Part shown: piece after piece, positions 49,374 to 59,195 of the stretch
Layout of the letters: the number at the start of each line of letters is the position of its first letter
Numbering within the stretch: position 1 is the stretch's first letter
NCBI RefSeq assembly: GCF_011947225.1
Contig: NZ_JAATVW010000012.1
Span: 62,001 to 126,000, forward strand
Reading direction: 5' to 3'
DNA: 64,000 bases
Origin: Planosporangium flavigriseum
Lineage (GTDB): Bacteria; Actinomycetota; Actinomycetes; Mycobacteriales; Micromonosporaceae
Position numbers and translations under genes: made by a program
Notes under the pieces: model-generated
Databases searched by the model: none
What the model was told of the DNA's origin: nothing
Seen by the model: only the letters and a program-made list of their open reading frames with translations

Positions 49374-50726
49374 ATGACCCGTCCCACCCCGATCAGCGGC
49401 TTCCCGGAGTGGATGCCGCCGCAGCGGATGATCGAGCAGTACGTCCTTGACCGCATCCGCAACACGTTCGAGCTCTACGGGTTCGCCCCGCTGGAGACCC
49501 GGGCCGTCGAGCCCCTCGATCAGCTCCTGCGCAAGGGCGAGACCTCCAAAGAGGTGTACGTGCTGCGCCGGCTGCAGGAAGCCGGCGAAGGCGGCCCTGG
49601 TGGCGCAGCGGCGGATTCCGCAGATTCCGACGCGCTCGGGCTGCACTTCGACCTCACTGTCCCGTTTGCCCGGTTCGTCCTTGAGAACGCCGGCAAGCTG
49701 CAGTTCCCGTTCCGGCGGTACCAGATCCAGAAGGTGTGGCGCGGCGAGCGGCCCCAGGAGGGGCGCTACCGGGAGTTCACCCAGGCCGATATCGACGTGG
49801 TCGACCGGGACACCCTGCCGTTCCACTACGAGGCCGAGATGCCCCTGGTGGTCGCGGACGCGCTCGGTGGCCTGCCGATCCCACCGATCCGGATCCAGGT
49901 CAACAACCGCAAGGTCTGCGAGGGCTTCTACCGCGGCGTCGGCATCTCCGACCCGGAGGCGGCGCTGCGCGCGGTCGACAAGCTCGACAAGATCGGCCCC
50001 GACCGTGTCGCGCAACTGCTGATGGAGACCGCTGGGGCCACCGAGGCGCAGGCCAAGGCCGTTCTGGCCCTCGCCGAGATCTCGGCCGGCGACGCCTCCT
50101 TCGCCGACGCCGTCCGCGCCCTCGGCGTGGAGAACCCGCTGCTCGACGAGGGCCTGGACGAGCTGGTCCGGGTCGTCGAGACGGCGAACGAGCACGCGCC
50201 GGGTCTCCTGGTGGCGGACCTGAAGATCGCCCGCGGCCTCGACTACTACACCGGCACCGTCTACGAGACGCAGATGCGCGGATACGAGCGGTTCGGCTCG
50301 ATCTGCTCCGGCGGGCGGTACGACAACCTCGCCTCGACCGGCGCCGAGCGGTACCCCGGCGTCGGCATCTCGATCGGCGTCACCCGCATGCTCGGCCTGC
50401 TGTTCGGGGCCAACGCGCTGACGATCAGCCGGCCGGTCCCGACCTGCGTGCTGGTCGCCGTGCCCACCGAAGCCGACCGCCTGGCCTGCGACCGCATCGC
50501 CCGCGCGCTTCGCCAGCGGGGAATCGCGACCGAGGTGGCGCCGGCCGCCGTCAAGTACGGCAAGCAGATCCGGTACGCCGAGCGCCGGGGGATCCCGTAC
50601 GTCTGGTTCCCCGGCGAGCCGGACACGGTCAAGGACATCCGCTCCGGAGAGCAGATGGAGGCCGAGGCATCGACGTGGCAGCCGCCCGCCGAGGACCTGC
50701 GCCCGGTGGTGAAGGGCGCATCGTAG
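49374..50726 (+). CDS. hisS: Histidyl-tRNA synthetase
   Basis: The 450-residue class II synthetase has motif 1 near the N-terminus, motif 2 (FPFRRYQIQKVWRGERPQEGRYREF), the HisRS-specific histidine-A region (ARGLDYYTGTVYE), motif 3 (GVGISIGVTRM), and a C-terminal anticodon-binding domain (about 345-450). It charges tRNA-His. ATG 49374 follows AGAGGCTGGTAGAGA. It is coupled to the MBL-fold gene and followed by a hairpin. Confidence 0.96.
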   Translation: MTRPTPISGFPEWMPPQRMIEQYVLDRIRNTFELYGFAPLETRAVEPLDQLLRKGETSKEVYVLRRLQEAGEGGPGGAAADSADSDALGLHFDLTVPFARFVLENAGKLQFPFRRYQIQKVWRGERPQEGRYREFTQADIDVVDRDTLPFHYEAEMPLVVADALGGLPIPPIRIQVNNRKVCEGFYRGVGISDPEAALRAVDKLDKIGPDRVAQLLMETAGATEAQAKAVLALAEISAGDASFADAVRALGVENPLLDEGLDELVRVVETANEHAPGLLVADLKIARGLDYYTGTVYETQMRGYERFGSICSGGRYDNLASTGAERYPGVGISIGVTRMLGLLFGANALTISRPVPTCVLVAVPTEADRLACDRIARALRQRGIATEVAPAAVKYGKQIRYAERRGIPYVWFPGEPDTVKDIRSGEQMEAEASTWQPPAEDLRPVVKGAS

Positions 50727-50739
50727 GCCGGATTCACTT

Positions 50740-50775
50740 ACCGCGCTCAACCTTGATTGTGGGGTTGGGCGCGGT
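50740..50775 (+). terminator. Terminator after hisS
   Basis: Thirteen-base arms (50740-50752, 50763-50775) with one G-T wobble and a 10-base loop are followed by GTTTG, 14 bases after the hisS stop. Confidence 0.75.
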
Positions 50776-50918
50776 GTTTGCTGGGTACCTGCAGTCGCGA
50801 AGCCCGATGAGTCGACCGTCGCCCCCGCGTTCGGCTCGCGGGCTACCGCCCGTTCCGAGCCGGGTAGGAGAGCAATGTTTCGCCGCGGTTCCGTCGTCGT
50901 CGGCGCCCTGGATCCCTC

Positions 50919-51716
50919 GTGAGGCTGGCGTGGGAGATCGAGACCGACCTACCCGTGGCGGTCATCCGGCTCGCCGGTGAGCTCAGCGTCGAGACCGCGC
51001 CCGAGGTGCGGCTCGCCGTCGCGACCGCGCTGGCGATCCAGCCGGCCGCCGTGGTGGTCGACCTGGCCGCACTGACCGCGGCCGACGATGTCGTCCGTAC
51101 CGTCTTCAGCGAGTGTGCCCGGTCCGCCGCGGCGTGGCCGGGCTGCCCGGTCGTGCTCAGCTGCCCGAGCGGCGACGTCGCGGCCGGACTCGATCGGCTG
51201 TCGGTCAGCCGGTCCGTCGTCGTACACCCGGACCTGGGGCAGGCCCTGGCCGCCCTGGAAGAGGTACCGGCGCCGCTGCGGTTATGGCAGCGGTTGACCG
51301 CCACGCCCTCGATCACCGGGCCGGCCGCGCGGGCCACGGTCGTGGCGGCGTGCGAGACGTGGGGAGTGGGCGAGGACGCCGGGCTGCAGCACGTGGCCAA
51401 CCGGGCCGAACTGGTGGTCACCGAGCTGATCAGCAACGCGATCCTGCACGCGAAGACCGAGATAGAATTGACTGTCGCGCTGCGCGAACCGTTCCTGCAC
51501 ATCTCGGTCGCCGACGGCAGCGGCGCGCCTCCCCGGCTGATGTCGGCCGACTCGGTCGAGACCGTGGGTGGCCGCGGGCTGATCCTCGTCGAGGCGCTCG
51601 CGACGAAGTGGGGTTACCTGCCGACGCGGGACGGCAAGGTCGTCTGGGCGATGCTCCGCCTCGATCCGCCCCGGCACGGGCCCGGGGTGGCGACACCGGA
51701 CCACCCCGCCAACTGA
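50919..51716 (+). CDS. STAS-like plus HATPase (anti-sigma-type) fusion protein
   Basis: The 265-residue protein joins two domains usually found as partners. The first 110 residues look like a STAS (anti-anti-sigma) fold (VAVIRLAGELSVETAPEVRLAVATAL, AAVVVDLAALTAADDV). Residues about 130-250 are a GHKL ATPase of the RsbW type, with the N-box AELVVTELISNAILHA and G boxes VADGSGAPP and GGRGLILVEALA. The STAS phosphorylation site is not obvious. It may act as a self-contained sigma-factor switch; the target is unknown. GTG 50919 has no strong ribosome-binding site. It sits between hisS and aspS. Confidence 0.75.
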   Translation: MRLAWEIETDLPVAVIRLAGELSVETAPEVRLAVATALAIQPAAVVVDLAALTAADDVVRTVFSECARSAAAWPGCPVVLSCPSGDVAAGLDRLSVSRSVVVHPDLGQALAALEEVPAPLRLWQRLTATPSITGPAARATVVAACETWGVGEDAGLQHVANRAELVVTELISNAILHAKTEIELTVALREPFLHISVADGSGAPPRLMSADSVETVGGRGLILVEALATKWGYLPTRDGKVVWAMLRLDPPRHGPGVATPDHPAN

Positions 51717-51805
51717 GAGAATGCCGTGGGACCGACCGCGCCCGTAAGCGGGCGCCGGCCACGAAGACCAGGCCATGACGAACAGGCCATGAAGGAGATG
51801 CACCT

Positions 51806-53656
51806 GTGATCCGTACCCATGACGCCGGCACCCTGCGCGCCGCCGACGCCGGCACGACCGTGACGCTTGCCGGTTGGGTCGCTCGTCGCCGTGATCACGG
51901 CGGTGTGATCTTCGTGGATCTCCGGGACGCCTCCGGTGTCACCCAGGTCGTGTTCCGAGGAGCGGAAGCGACCGAGGACCAGGGGCTCAGTCGCGAAGAG
52001 ATGGCCGGCGTGAGCGAAGCTCACGCCCTGCGCAACGAGTTCTGCGTGCTGGTGACCGGCGAGGTGCAGCGCCGCCCGGCCGGCAACGAGAACCCGGAGC
52101 TGCCCACGGGTGAGATCGAGGTCAACGCGGCCGAGCTGACGATCCTGTCCGAGGCGGCTCCGCTGCCGCTGCCCGTCGACGACAACATCGAGGCCAGCGA
52201 CGACCTCCGACTCAAGTACCGGTACCTCGACCTCCGCCGCGGCGGCCCCGCCCGGGCCCTGCGCCTGCGCTCGAAGGCCAACCAGATCGCGCGTAACGTG
52301 CTGCACGACCGCGACTTCTTCGAGATCGAGACGCCCACGCTGACCCGCTCCACGCCCGAGGGGGCCCGCGACTTCCTGGTGCCGGTGCGCCTGCAGCCCG
52401 GCACGTGGTACGCGCTGCCGCAGTCGCCGCAGCTGTTCAAGCAGCTGCTGATGGTCGGCGGCATGGAGCGGTACTACCAGATCGCCCGCTGCTACCGCGA
52501 CGAGGACTTCCGCGCCGACCGGCAGCCGGAGTTCACCCAGCTCGATATCGAGATGTCGTTCGTGACCCAGGAAGACATCATCGAGCTCGGCGAGGAGATC
52601 GTGTCCAACCTGTGGCGCGAGCTGGCCGGGCACGAGATCACCACGCCGATTCCGCGGATCACCTGGCACGAGGCCATGAACCGGTACGGTTCCGACAAGC
52701 CCGACCTGCGCTACGGCCTGGAGCTGACCGAGCTGACCGACTACCTGCGGGGCACCGAGTTCCGGGTGTTCGCCACCGCGATCGACGCGGGCGGGTACGT
52801 GGGCGCCGTCGTCATGCCGGGCGGGGCCGCACAGACCCGCAAGGAGCTGGACGGTTGGCAGGACTGGGCCAAGGCGCGCGGCGCCCGGGGCCTGGCGTAC
52901 GTGGTCCTCGACACGGAGACCGGCGAGCCGCGCGGGCCGGTCGCGAAGAACCTGTCGGCCGAGCACCTCGCCGGCCTGGCCGGCGTGGTCGAGGCCAAGC
53001 CCGGTGACGCGATCTTCTTCGCCGCGGCCGCCGAGCGGCGGGAGGCCCAGGAGCTGCTCGGTGCGGCCCGCCAGGAGATCGCCCGTCGCACGGGCATCAT
53101 CGACGAGGACGCGTGGGCGTTCTGCTGGGTGGTCGACGCGCCGATGTTCGAGCGCACCGACGACGGTGGCTGGACCGCGGTGCACCACCCGTTCACCTCG
53201 CCCAACGCGGAGTGGATCGACCGGTTCGAGGAGGCGCCCGACCAGGCGCTCGCGTACGCGTACGACATCGTCTGCAACGGCAACGAGATCGGTGGCGGCT
53301 CGGTGCGTATCCACCGCGCCGACGTCCAGCGGCGGGTGTTCGACCTGCTGGGCATCTCGCCGGAGGAGGCCGACGAGAAGTTCGGCTTCCTGCTGGAGGC
53401 GTTCAAGTACGGCCCGCCGCCGCACGCCGGCATCGCGTTCGGCTGGGACCGGGTCACCATGCTGCTGGCCGGGGCCGACTCGATCCGCGAGGTCATCGCG
53501 TTCCCGAAGACCCGCGGTGGGTACGACCCGCTGACCGGCGCGCCCACGCCGATCACTCCGCAGCAGCGGGCCGAGGCCGGCGTGGACGCCAAGCCGAAGA
53601 CGGCCGCCATCCCGGGCACGTCCGGGGTCGCGGTGCCGGTGGACAACGCCAGCTAG
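51806..53656 (+). CDS. aspS: Aspartyl-tRNA synthetase (probably non-discriminating)
   Basis: The 616-residue bacterial-type enzyme has an N-terminal OB-fold anticodon domain (to about 110), motif 1, a GAD insertion (about 300-420), motif 2 ([21 protein letters not shown]) and motif 3 (GIAFGWDRV). The residue after RRRD is His31 (RDHGGVIF), where Asp-specific enzymes such as E. coli's have Leu. His here, with the later PAGNEN, matches non-discriminating AspRS that also charges tRNA-Asn. That inference implies GatCAB elsewhere in the genome. GTG 51806 follows GAAGGAG. A 15-bp terminator follows. Confidence 0.95.
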   Translation: MIRTHDAGTLRAADAGTTVTLAGWVARRRDHGGVIFVDLRDASGVTQVVFRGAEATEDQGLSREEMAGVSEAHALRNEFCVLVTGEVQRRPAGNENPELPTGEIEVNAAELTILSEAAPLPLPVDDNIEASDDLRLKYRYLDLRRGGPARALRLRSKANQIARNVLHDRDFFEIETPTLTRSTPEGARDFLVPVRLQPGTWYALPQSPQLFKQLLMVGGMERYYQIARCYRDEDFRADRQPEFTQLDIEMSFVTQEDIIELGEEIVSNLWRELAGHEITTPIPRITWHEAMNRYGSDKPDLRYGLELTELTDYLRGTEFRVFATAIDAGGYVGAVVMPGGAAQTRKELDGWQDWAKARGARGLAYVVLDTETGEPRGPVAKNLSAEHLAGLAGVVEAKPGDAIFFAAAAERREAQELLGAARQEIARRTGIIDEDAWAFCWVVDAPMFERTDDGGWTAVHHPFTSPNAEWIDRFEEAPDQALAYAYDIVCNGNEIGGGSVRIHRADVQRRVFDLLGISPEEADEKFGFLLEAFKYGPPPHAGIAFGWDRVTMLLAGADSIREVIAFPKTRGGYDPLTGAPTPITPQQRAEAGVDAKPKTAAIPGTSGVAVPVDNAS

Positions 53657-53664
53657 CTGTTTTC

Positions 53665-53699
53665 TGCGGAGGGCGCCCCTCTTGGGGGCGCCCTCCGCA
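53665..53699 (+). terminator. Terminator after aspS
   Basis: Perfect 15-base arms (53665-53679, 53685-53699) and a 5-base loop follow the aspS stop by eight bases. Confidence 0.85.
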
Positions 53700-53772
53700 A
53701 GAACAGGGGAACTTAGCCGCACCGTATCCGACCGGGCCGGGGTGGCTCGGTTGCCCAGATAGGGTCTGCGCA

Positions 53773-55182
53773 GTGGACGACACGGGACTTTTCGAACTCG
53801 ATGGCTCACGGCCGCGCGCCGACTCCGGTGACGCGGTCGCGAGCGAGATGTTCGCGCCGCCGCCCGGGGACGCCCCGCTGGCCGTGCGCATGCGTCCGCG
53901 TACCCTCGACGAACTTGTCGGCCAGGACCACCTGCTCACGCCGGGCGCGCCGCTGCGCCGGCTGGTCGAGGGCGACACCCCGATGTCGGTGATCCTGTGG
54001 GGGCCGCCAGGCTGCGGCAAGACCACGATCGCCCACCTGGTCGCCGGTGCCACCAACCGCCGGTTCGTCGCGATGTCGGCGCTGTCGGCCGGCGTCAAGG
54101 ACGTGCGCGCGGTGATCGCGGAGGCCCGCCGGACCCGGCGCTCCGGTGGCGCGCAGACCGTGCTGTTCATCGACGAGGTGCACCGCTTCTCCAAGACCCA
54201 GCAGGACTCGCTGCTCGCGGCGGTGGAGGACCGGACCGTCACGCTGCTCGCCGCGACCACCGAGAACCCGTACTTCTCGGTGATCTCGCCGTTGCTGTCG
54301 CGCTGCGTGCTGCTCACGCTGCAGCCTCTCGACGACGACGCGGTCCGTTCGCTGCTTCGGCGCGCGATCACCGACGAGCGCGGCCTCGCCGGCGCCGTCA
54401 CCCTCGCCGCCGACGCAGAAGATCACCTGGTACGCCTGGCCGGCGGCGACACGCGTAAGGCGCTGACCGCTCTCGAGGCGGCCGCGGGCGGTGCGCTGGC
54501 TGTCGGCGCTACGGAGATCGATCTGCCGACCGCGGAGAAGGCGGTCGACGTGGCGGCGCTGCGCTACGACCGGGCCGGCGACGCCCACTACGACGTGGTG
54601 AGCGCGTTCATCAAGAGCATGCGCGGCTCTGACGCCGACGCGGCGCTGCACTGGCTGGCCCGCATGCTGGTGGCGGGGGAGGACCCACGGTTCATCGCCC
54701 GCCGCATGGTGATCTTCGCGAGCGAGGATGTCGGGATGGCCGACCCGACGGCGCTGGTCGCGGCCAACGCCGCGGCAGCCGCGGTCGAGTACGTCGGGAT
54801 GCCGGAAGTGCAGCTGAACCTCGCCCAGGCGGTGATCCACCTGGCCACGGCGCCCAAGTCAAACGCGGTCACCACGGCGATCTTCACGGCCATGGCGGAC
54901 GTGCGGGCCGGGATGGCCGGTCCGGTGCCACGTCACCTGCGGGACGCCCACTACTCCGGCTCCCGTGGCCTTGGTCACGGCGTCGGGTACGCGTACCCGC
55001 ACGACGACGCGCGTGGCGTGGTGACCCAGCAGTACCCGCCGGACGACGTGGTCGGGCGCGACTACTACCGGCCCACGAGCCACGGCGCCGAGCGCGCGCT
55101 GGCCGAACGCCTGCCCAGATTGCGCCGCATCGTGCGGGGCGGCGGGGCCGGATCCGCAAGCGACGGCCGCGACACGGGATAG
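53773..55182 (+). CDS. rarA: Replication-associated recombination protein RarA (MgsA)
   Basis: The 469-residue AAA+ ATPase resembles clamp-loader subunits: Walker [11 protein letters not shown] near 77-85, Walker [16 protein letters not shown], sensor 1 AATTENPYF, and the RarA-type C-terminal tetramerisation domain ([35 protein letters not shown]). It acts at stalled replication forks. GTG 53773 has no Shine-Dalgarno; a TAGGGT -10-like box eight bases before it suggests a leaderless transcript. It starts the rarA-small protein-alaS cluster. Confidence 0.95.
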   Translation: MDDTGLFELDGSRPRADSGDAVASEMFAPPPGDAPLAVRMRPRTLDELVGQDHLLTPGAPLRRLVEGDTPMSVILWGPPGCGKTTIAHLVAGATNRRFVAMSALSAGVKDVRAVIAEARRTRRSGGAQTVLFIDEVHRFSKTQQDSLLAAVEDRTVTLLAATTENPYFSVISPLLSRCVLLTLQPLDDDAVRSLLRRAITDERGLAGAVTLAADAEDHLVRLAGGDTRKALTALEAAAGGALAVGATEIDLPTAEKAVDVAALRYDRAGDAHYDVVSAFIKSMRGSDADAALHWLARMLVAGEDPRFIARRMVIFASEDVGMADPTALVAANAAAAAVEYVGMPEVQLNLAQAVIHLATAPKSNAVTTAIFTAMADVRAGMAGPVPRHLRDAHYSGSRGLGHGVGYAYPHDDARGVVTQQYPPDDVVGRDYYRPTSHGAERALAERLPRLRRIVRGGGAGSASDGRDTG

Positions 55183-55260
55183 CCGCGGCGCGCTGTGTCG
55201 ATGCCAACGGTAGGGTCTTTTCGAAGTTGGCGGATTGTGGAGTGCGCGAGGGAGGAAGTC

Positions 55261-55722
55261 GTGCAGTTGCATGGCTGGGAGATAGCGCTGCTGATCGTGT
55301 CTGGTGCGTTCGCGGTGCTGGTCATCGCTCTGATCGTGCCGATTCTGCGGCTGCGGCACACCGTGGACGCCGCGACCAGGACCCTCCGCGACGTCGCCGA
55401 CGCCACCGGGCCGATGCTCCGCAACGTCAACGACACCGTCGAGAACGTCAACACCGCCCTGGGCCAGGTGCAGACCTCACTCGACGGCGTCAACGTGCAG
55501 CTCGCCCGGCTCGACAACATCACCGGGCACGTGCAGCACGTCACCGCCAACGTGGCCAACCTGTCGACCGTGGTGGCCGCGGCCGCGGCGAACCCGCTCG
55601 TGAAGGTCGCCGCCTTCGGCTACGGCGTACGCAGCGCTGCCGCCAAGCGCCGCCACGCCGACGAGGAGGCCGAGGTGCGCAGCGAGCTCAAGCGGCGTCG
55701 CCGGCCGCGTCACTCGGCCTGA
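55261..55722 (+). CDS. DUF948 membrane protein
   Basis: The 153-residue protein has one N-terminal membrane helix (EIALLIVSGAFAVLVIALIVPIL) followed by a helical domain of repeated heptad-like units (MLRNVNDTVENVNTALGQVQTSLDGVNVQ, split by description), typical of DUF948. Its basic tail ends RRRRPRHSA. Function is unknown. GTG 55261 has GGGAGG about six bases upstream. It lies between rarA and alaS beside another small membrane protein, the usual actinobacterial order. Confidence 0.85.
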   Translation: MQLHGWEIALLIVSGAFAVLVIALIVPILRLRHTVDAATRTLRDVADATGPMLRNVNDTVENVNTALGQVQTSLDGVNVQLARLDNITGHVQHVTANVANLSTVVAAAAANPLVKVAAFGYGVRSAAAKRRHADEEAEVRSELKRRRRPRHSA

Positions 55723-55734
55723 GAAGGGACTGAT

Positions 55735-55989
55735 ATGCGACGCTTGATGTGGCTTGGCGTAGGTCTCGCGGTCGGAGCGCTGGTGGTCCGGGCGGTGAAC
55801 AAGAAGGCGCAGGCCTTCACCCCCGCCGGCATCGCCGGCTCGGTTCAGCAATCCGCTGTGGGTCTGCTCGACTCGGTGCGTAGCTTTGTAGAGGACGTCC
55901 GCGAGGGCATGGCCGAGCGCGAGGCGGAGATTCACGAGGCGTTCACGGCGGGCGCCCTGATCGATGAGCACGAAGAAGAAGGAAAGTAG
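55735..55989 (+). CDS. Small DUF6167-like membrane protein
   Basis: The 84-residue protein has one N-terminal membrane helix ([18 protein letters not shown]) and an amphipathic helix after it ([36 protein letters not shown], split by description) with an acidic end. It matches the small protein usually found before alaS in actinobacteria (DUF6167). Function is unknown. ATG 55735 has GAAGGGA about six bases upstream, 12 bases after the DUF948 gene. Confidence 0.75.
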   Translation: MRRLMWLGVGLAVGALVVRAVNKKAQAFTPAGIAGSVQQSAVGLLDSVRSFVEDVREGMAEREAEIHEAFTAGALIDEHEEEGK

Positions 55990-55994
55990 ATCTG

Positions 55995-58679
55995 ATGAGG
56001 ACAGCGGAGATCAAGCGGCGGTTCCTGAGCCACTTCGAGGCGAACGGCCATGCCGTCGTGCCGAGCGCTCCGCTGCCCGCGATCGACGATCCGAACCTGT
56101 TGTTCATCAACGCCGGCATGGTGCAGTTCGTGCCCTACTTCCTGGGCCAGCGCACGCCGCCGTGGAAGCGGGCGACGAGCGTGCAGAAGTGCATCCGTAC
56201 CCCGGATATCGACGAGGTCGGCAAGACCAGCCGGCACGGCACGTTCTTCCAGATGAACGGCAACTTCTCGTTCGGCGACTACTTCAAGGAAGGTGCGATC
56301 ACCCTCGCCTGGGACCTGATCACGAAGTCCGTCGAGGAGGGTGGCTTCGGGCTGGACCCGGAGCGCATCTGGGCGACCGTCTACCTCGACGACGACGAGG
56401 CGTTCGACATCTGGCACTCCAAGATCGGGCTGCCCGAGGAGCGCATCGTGCGCCGGGGCAAGGCCGACAACTACTGGTCGATGGGCATCCCCGGCCCGTG
56501 CGGCCCGTGCTCGGAGATCTACCTCGACCGCGGCCCTGAGTACGGGCGCGAGGGTGGACCCGAGGTCGACGAGGACCGGTACATGGAGTTCTGGAACCTC
56601 GTCTTCATGCAGAATGAGCGGGGTCCGGGCGCCGACAAGGAGAACTACCCGATCCTGGGTGAGCTGCCGGCCAAGAACATCGACACCGGCATGGGCCTGG
56701 AGCGGATGGCGTCGATCCTGCAGGGCGTCGACAACATCTACGAGATCGACGAGATCCGGCCGATCCTCGACAAGGCCGTCCAGATGACCGGGCGGGAGTA
56801 CGGGACGCGGTCGGGCCACGTGGCGAGCGAGTCGCACCCCGACGACGTCCGCCTGCGGGTCATCGCCGACCACGTCCGCACCTCGCTGATGCTCATCGCC
56901 GACGGCGTCACGCCGTCCAACGAGGGCCGCGGCTACGTGCTGCGCCGCATCATGCGCCGGGCGATCCGGGCCATCCGGCTGCTCGGCTGGCAGGGGCCGG
57001 CGCTGCCGGAGCTGCTGCCGGTGGCGCGCGACTGCATGGCGCCGTCGTACCCCGAGGTGGCCAGCGACTTCGAGCGGATCGCCAGCTACGCGTACGCCGA
57101 GGAGGAGGCGTTCCTGTCGACGCTGCGCGCCGGCACGACGATCCTCGACACGGCGATGGCGGAGACCAAGCTCGCCGGCGGCACCCGGCTGACCGGGGAG
57201 CAGGCGTTCCAGCTGCACGACACGTACGGCTTCCCGATCGACCTCACCCTCGAGATCGCGGCCGAGCAGGGCCTCGCGGTCGACGAGGAGGGCTTCCGGC
57301 GGCTGATGAGCGAGCAGCGCCGGCGGGCGAAGGCCGACGCGCAGGCGCGCAAGACCGGCCACGTCGACCTGTCGGCGTACCGGCAGGTGCTTGAGGCGGG
57401 CGGCCCGGTGGAGTTCACCGGGTACGAGGAGACCGCGCGCGAGTCGCGGCTGCGGGCGCTGCTGTCCGGCACCGGCGAGGGGCTGACCGGCGCCGGGGTG
57501 GGGGACACGATCGAGCTGGTGCTCGACGCCACCCCGTTCTACGCCGAGGGCGGCGGGCAGCAGCCCGACAACGGCATCATCACCGTGGGTGGCGGCAGCA
57601 TCGAGGTGTTCGACGTCCAGCAGCCGATCCCGGGCCTGATCGTGCACCGTGGACGCGTCGTCGAGGGCGAGGTCCGCGCGGGTGAGACCGGGTACGCGCA
57701 GATCGACGTGCTCCGGCGCAAGGCGATCTCGCGCGCGCACACCGCGACCCACCTCGTACACACCGCGATGCGCCAGTTCCTGGGCGAGACGGCCACGCAG
57801 GCGGGTTCGCTCAACGCCCCGGGTCGGCTGCGGTTCGACTTCAACACTCCCGGCGCGGTGCCGGCCGGGGTGCTGCACGACGTCGAGCAGCAGGTCAACG
57901 AGGTGCTGATGAACGACCTCGACGTGCGCGCGTTCATCACGTCCCTGGCGGAGGCGCGCAAGCTCGGCGCGATGGCGCTCTTCGGGGAGAAGTACGGCAA
58001 CGAGGTTCGGGTCGTCGAGGTCGGCGACTACGCCCGTGAGCTGTGCGGCGGTACGCACGCGTCCCGCTCCGGCCAGCTGGGCCTGGTCAAGATTCTGAGC
58101 GAGTCGTCGATCGGGTCCGGCGTGCGCCGGGTCGAGGCGCTGGTCGGCATGGACGCGTTCGGCTACCTGGCGCGCGAGCACCTGCTGGTGAGCCGGCTCG
58201 CGGAGCTCTACCGGGTGCCGAACGATCAGGTGGCCGACCGGGTCGAGCAGACCGTGGCGCAGTTGCGCGACGCGGAGAAGGAGCTCGAGAAGCTGCGGGC
58301 CCAGCTCGTCCTGGCGAACGTCGGCGCGCTCGTCGCCGACGCGCGCGACATCGGCGGCGTCGGGTACGTGGGCATCGAGGCGCCGGAGGGCGCGAGCGCG
58401 AACGACGTGCGGACGCTCGCCCAGGAGATCCGCGGCCGGATGCCGGCCGACCGGCCGGGCGTCGTGGCGGTGACCGCGCGCGCCGGCGGCAAGGCGTCCC
58501 TGGTGGTGGCGACGAACCCGGCCGCCCGTGACCGGGGTCTGTCGGCGGCGGCCCTCGTGAAGGGCGCGCTGTCCGGGCGCGGCGGCGGTAGCCCCGAGCT
58601 CGCCCAGGGTGGTGGCGTGCCGGCCGGCGACGCGCCGTCGCTGCTGGCTGCGGTGGAGAAGGCGATTGCTAGTTCGTAG
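55995..58679 (+). CDS. alaS: Alanyl-tRNA synthetase
   Basis: The 894-residue enzyme charges tRNA-Ala and edits Ser/Gly errors. The N-terminal class II core has [19 protein letters not shown] and [13 protein letters not shown]. The editing site shows HTATHL (about 580) and CGGTH (about 680), and the C-terminal coiled and DHHA1 regions end with [11 protein letters not shown] and the Gly-rich [15 protein letters not shown] 55995 follows GAAGGAAAG. A variant of the dispersed palindrome lies just after the stop. Confidence 0.97.
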   Translation: MRTAEIKRRFLSHFEANGHAVVPSAPLPAIDDPNLLFINAGMVQFVPYFLGQRTPPWKRATSVQKCIRTPDIDEVGKTSRHGTFFQMNGNFSFGDYFKEGAITLAWDLITKSVEEGGFGLDPERIWATVYLDDDEAFDIWHSKIGLPEERIVRRGKADNYWSMGIPGPCGPCSEIYLDRGPEYGREGGPEVDEDRYMEFWNLVFMQNERGPGADKENYPILGELPAKNIDTGMGLERMASILQGVDNIYEIDEIRPILDKAVQMTGREYGTRSGHVASESHPDDVRLRVIADHVRTSLMLIADGVTPSNEGRGYVLRRIMRRAIRAIRLLGWQGPALPELLPVARDCMAPSYPEVASDFERIASYAYAEEEAFLSTLRAGTTILDTAMAETKLAGGTRLTGEQAFQLHDTYGFPIDLTLEIAAEQGLAVDEEGFRRLMSEQRRRAKADAQARKTGHVDLSAYRQVLEAGGPVEFTGYEETARESRLRALLSGTGEGLTGAGVGDTIELVLDATPFYAEGGGQQPDNGIITVGGGSIEVFDVQQPIPGLIVHRGRVVEGEVRAGETGYAQIDVLRRKAISRAHTATHLVHTAMRQFLGETATQAGSLNAPGRLRFDFNTPGAVPAGVLHDVEQQVNEVLMNDLDVRAFITSLAEARKLGAMALFGEKYGNEVRVVEVGDYARELCGGTHASRSGQLGLVKILSESSIGSGVRRVEALVGMDAFGYLAREHLLVSRLAELYRVPNDQVADRVEQTVAQLRDAEKELEKLRAQLVLANVGALVADARDIGGVGYVGIEAPEGASANDVRTLAQEIRGRMPADRPGVVAVTARAGGKASLVVATNPAARDRGLSAAALVKGALSGRGGGSPELAQGGGVPAGDAPSLLAAVEKAIASS

Positions 58680-58684
58680 CGCCG

Positions 58685-58732
58685 GAGCTTGGACGCTTAG
58701 ACCGGCCATAGACGGGCTGAGCGTCCAAGATC
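58685..58732. repeat. Dispersed intergenic palindrome, copy 3 (alaS-ruvX gap)
   Basis: An imperfect hairpin starting GAGCTTGGACGC and ending GCGTCCAAGATC matches the copies after thrS and pdxS in both arms and in the TATA/CATA-containing loop. It lies just before the ruvX ribosome-binding site. Confidence 0.7.
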
Positions 58733-58748
58733 TCGGAGGGAGTCGGTC

Positions 58749-59195
58749 GTGATCCGTGGCCGGCGTATCGGCGTTGACGTGGGCTCCGTACGGATCGGCG
58801 TGGCGGTCTCCGACCCTGACGGAATCCTGGCGACGCCAGTCGCAACAGTGCCTCGCGATGTCACGAAGCGTGATGAACTTCCGTCTGATTTGGTGGAGAT
58901 CGCCCGCATTGTGGCTGAATACGAGGCCGTCGAGGTTATCGTCGGGCTGCCGGTCAACTTGGCCGGCAAGGAAGGTCCGGCAGCCGCTGCCATCAGGCAA
59001 TACGCGGAAGGTCTGAAGGCGGTGGTCGATCCCGTGCCGGTGGTGTTCACCGACGAGAGGATGTCCACCGTGACGGCGACGCGTAGGCTGTCCGAGCGAG
59101 GCGTACGGGGCAAGCGTCAGCGGGCGGTCGTCGACCAGGCTGCCGCCACGGAGATCCTGCAGACCTGGCTCGACTCACAGCGGAGGCGAACCTGA
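58749..59195 (+). CDS. ruvX: Holliday junction resolvase-like nuclease RuvX (YqgF)
   Basis: The 148-residue RNase H-fold protein has the YqgF pattern GVDVGSVRIGVAVSD, VIVGLPVNLAGKEG and FTDERMSTV, then VVDQAAATEILQ, whose Asp/Glu residues form the nuclease site. In bacteria it is linked to pre-16S rRNA 5'-end maturation as well as recombination. GTG 58749 has GGAGGGAG about five bases upstream. It overlaps mltG by one base (TGATG). Confidence 0.92.
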   Translation: MIRGRRIGVDVGSVRIGVAVSDPDGILATPVATVPRDVTKRDELPSDLVEIARIVAEYEAVEVIVGLPVNLAGKEGPAAAAIRQYAEGLKAVVDPVPVVFTDERMSTVTATRRLSERGVRGKRQRAVVDQAAATEILQTWLDSQRRRT

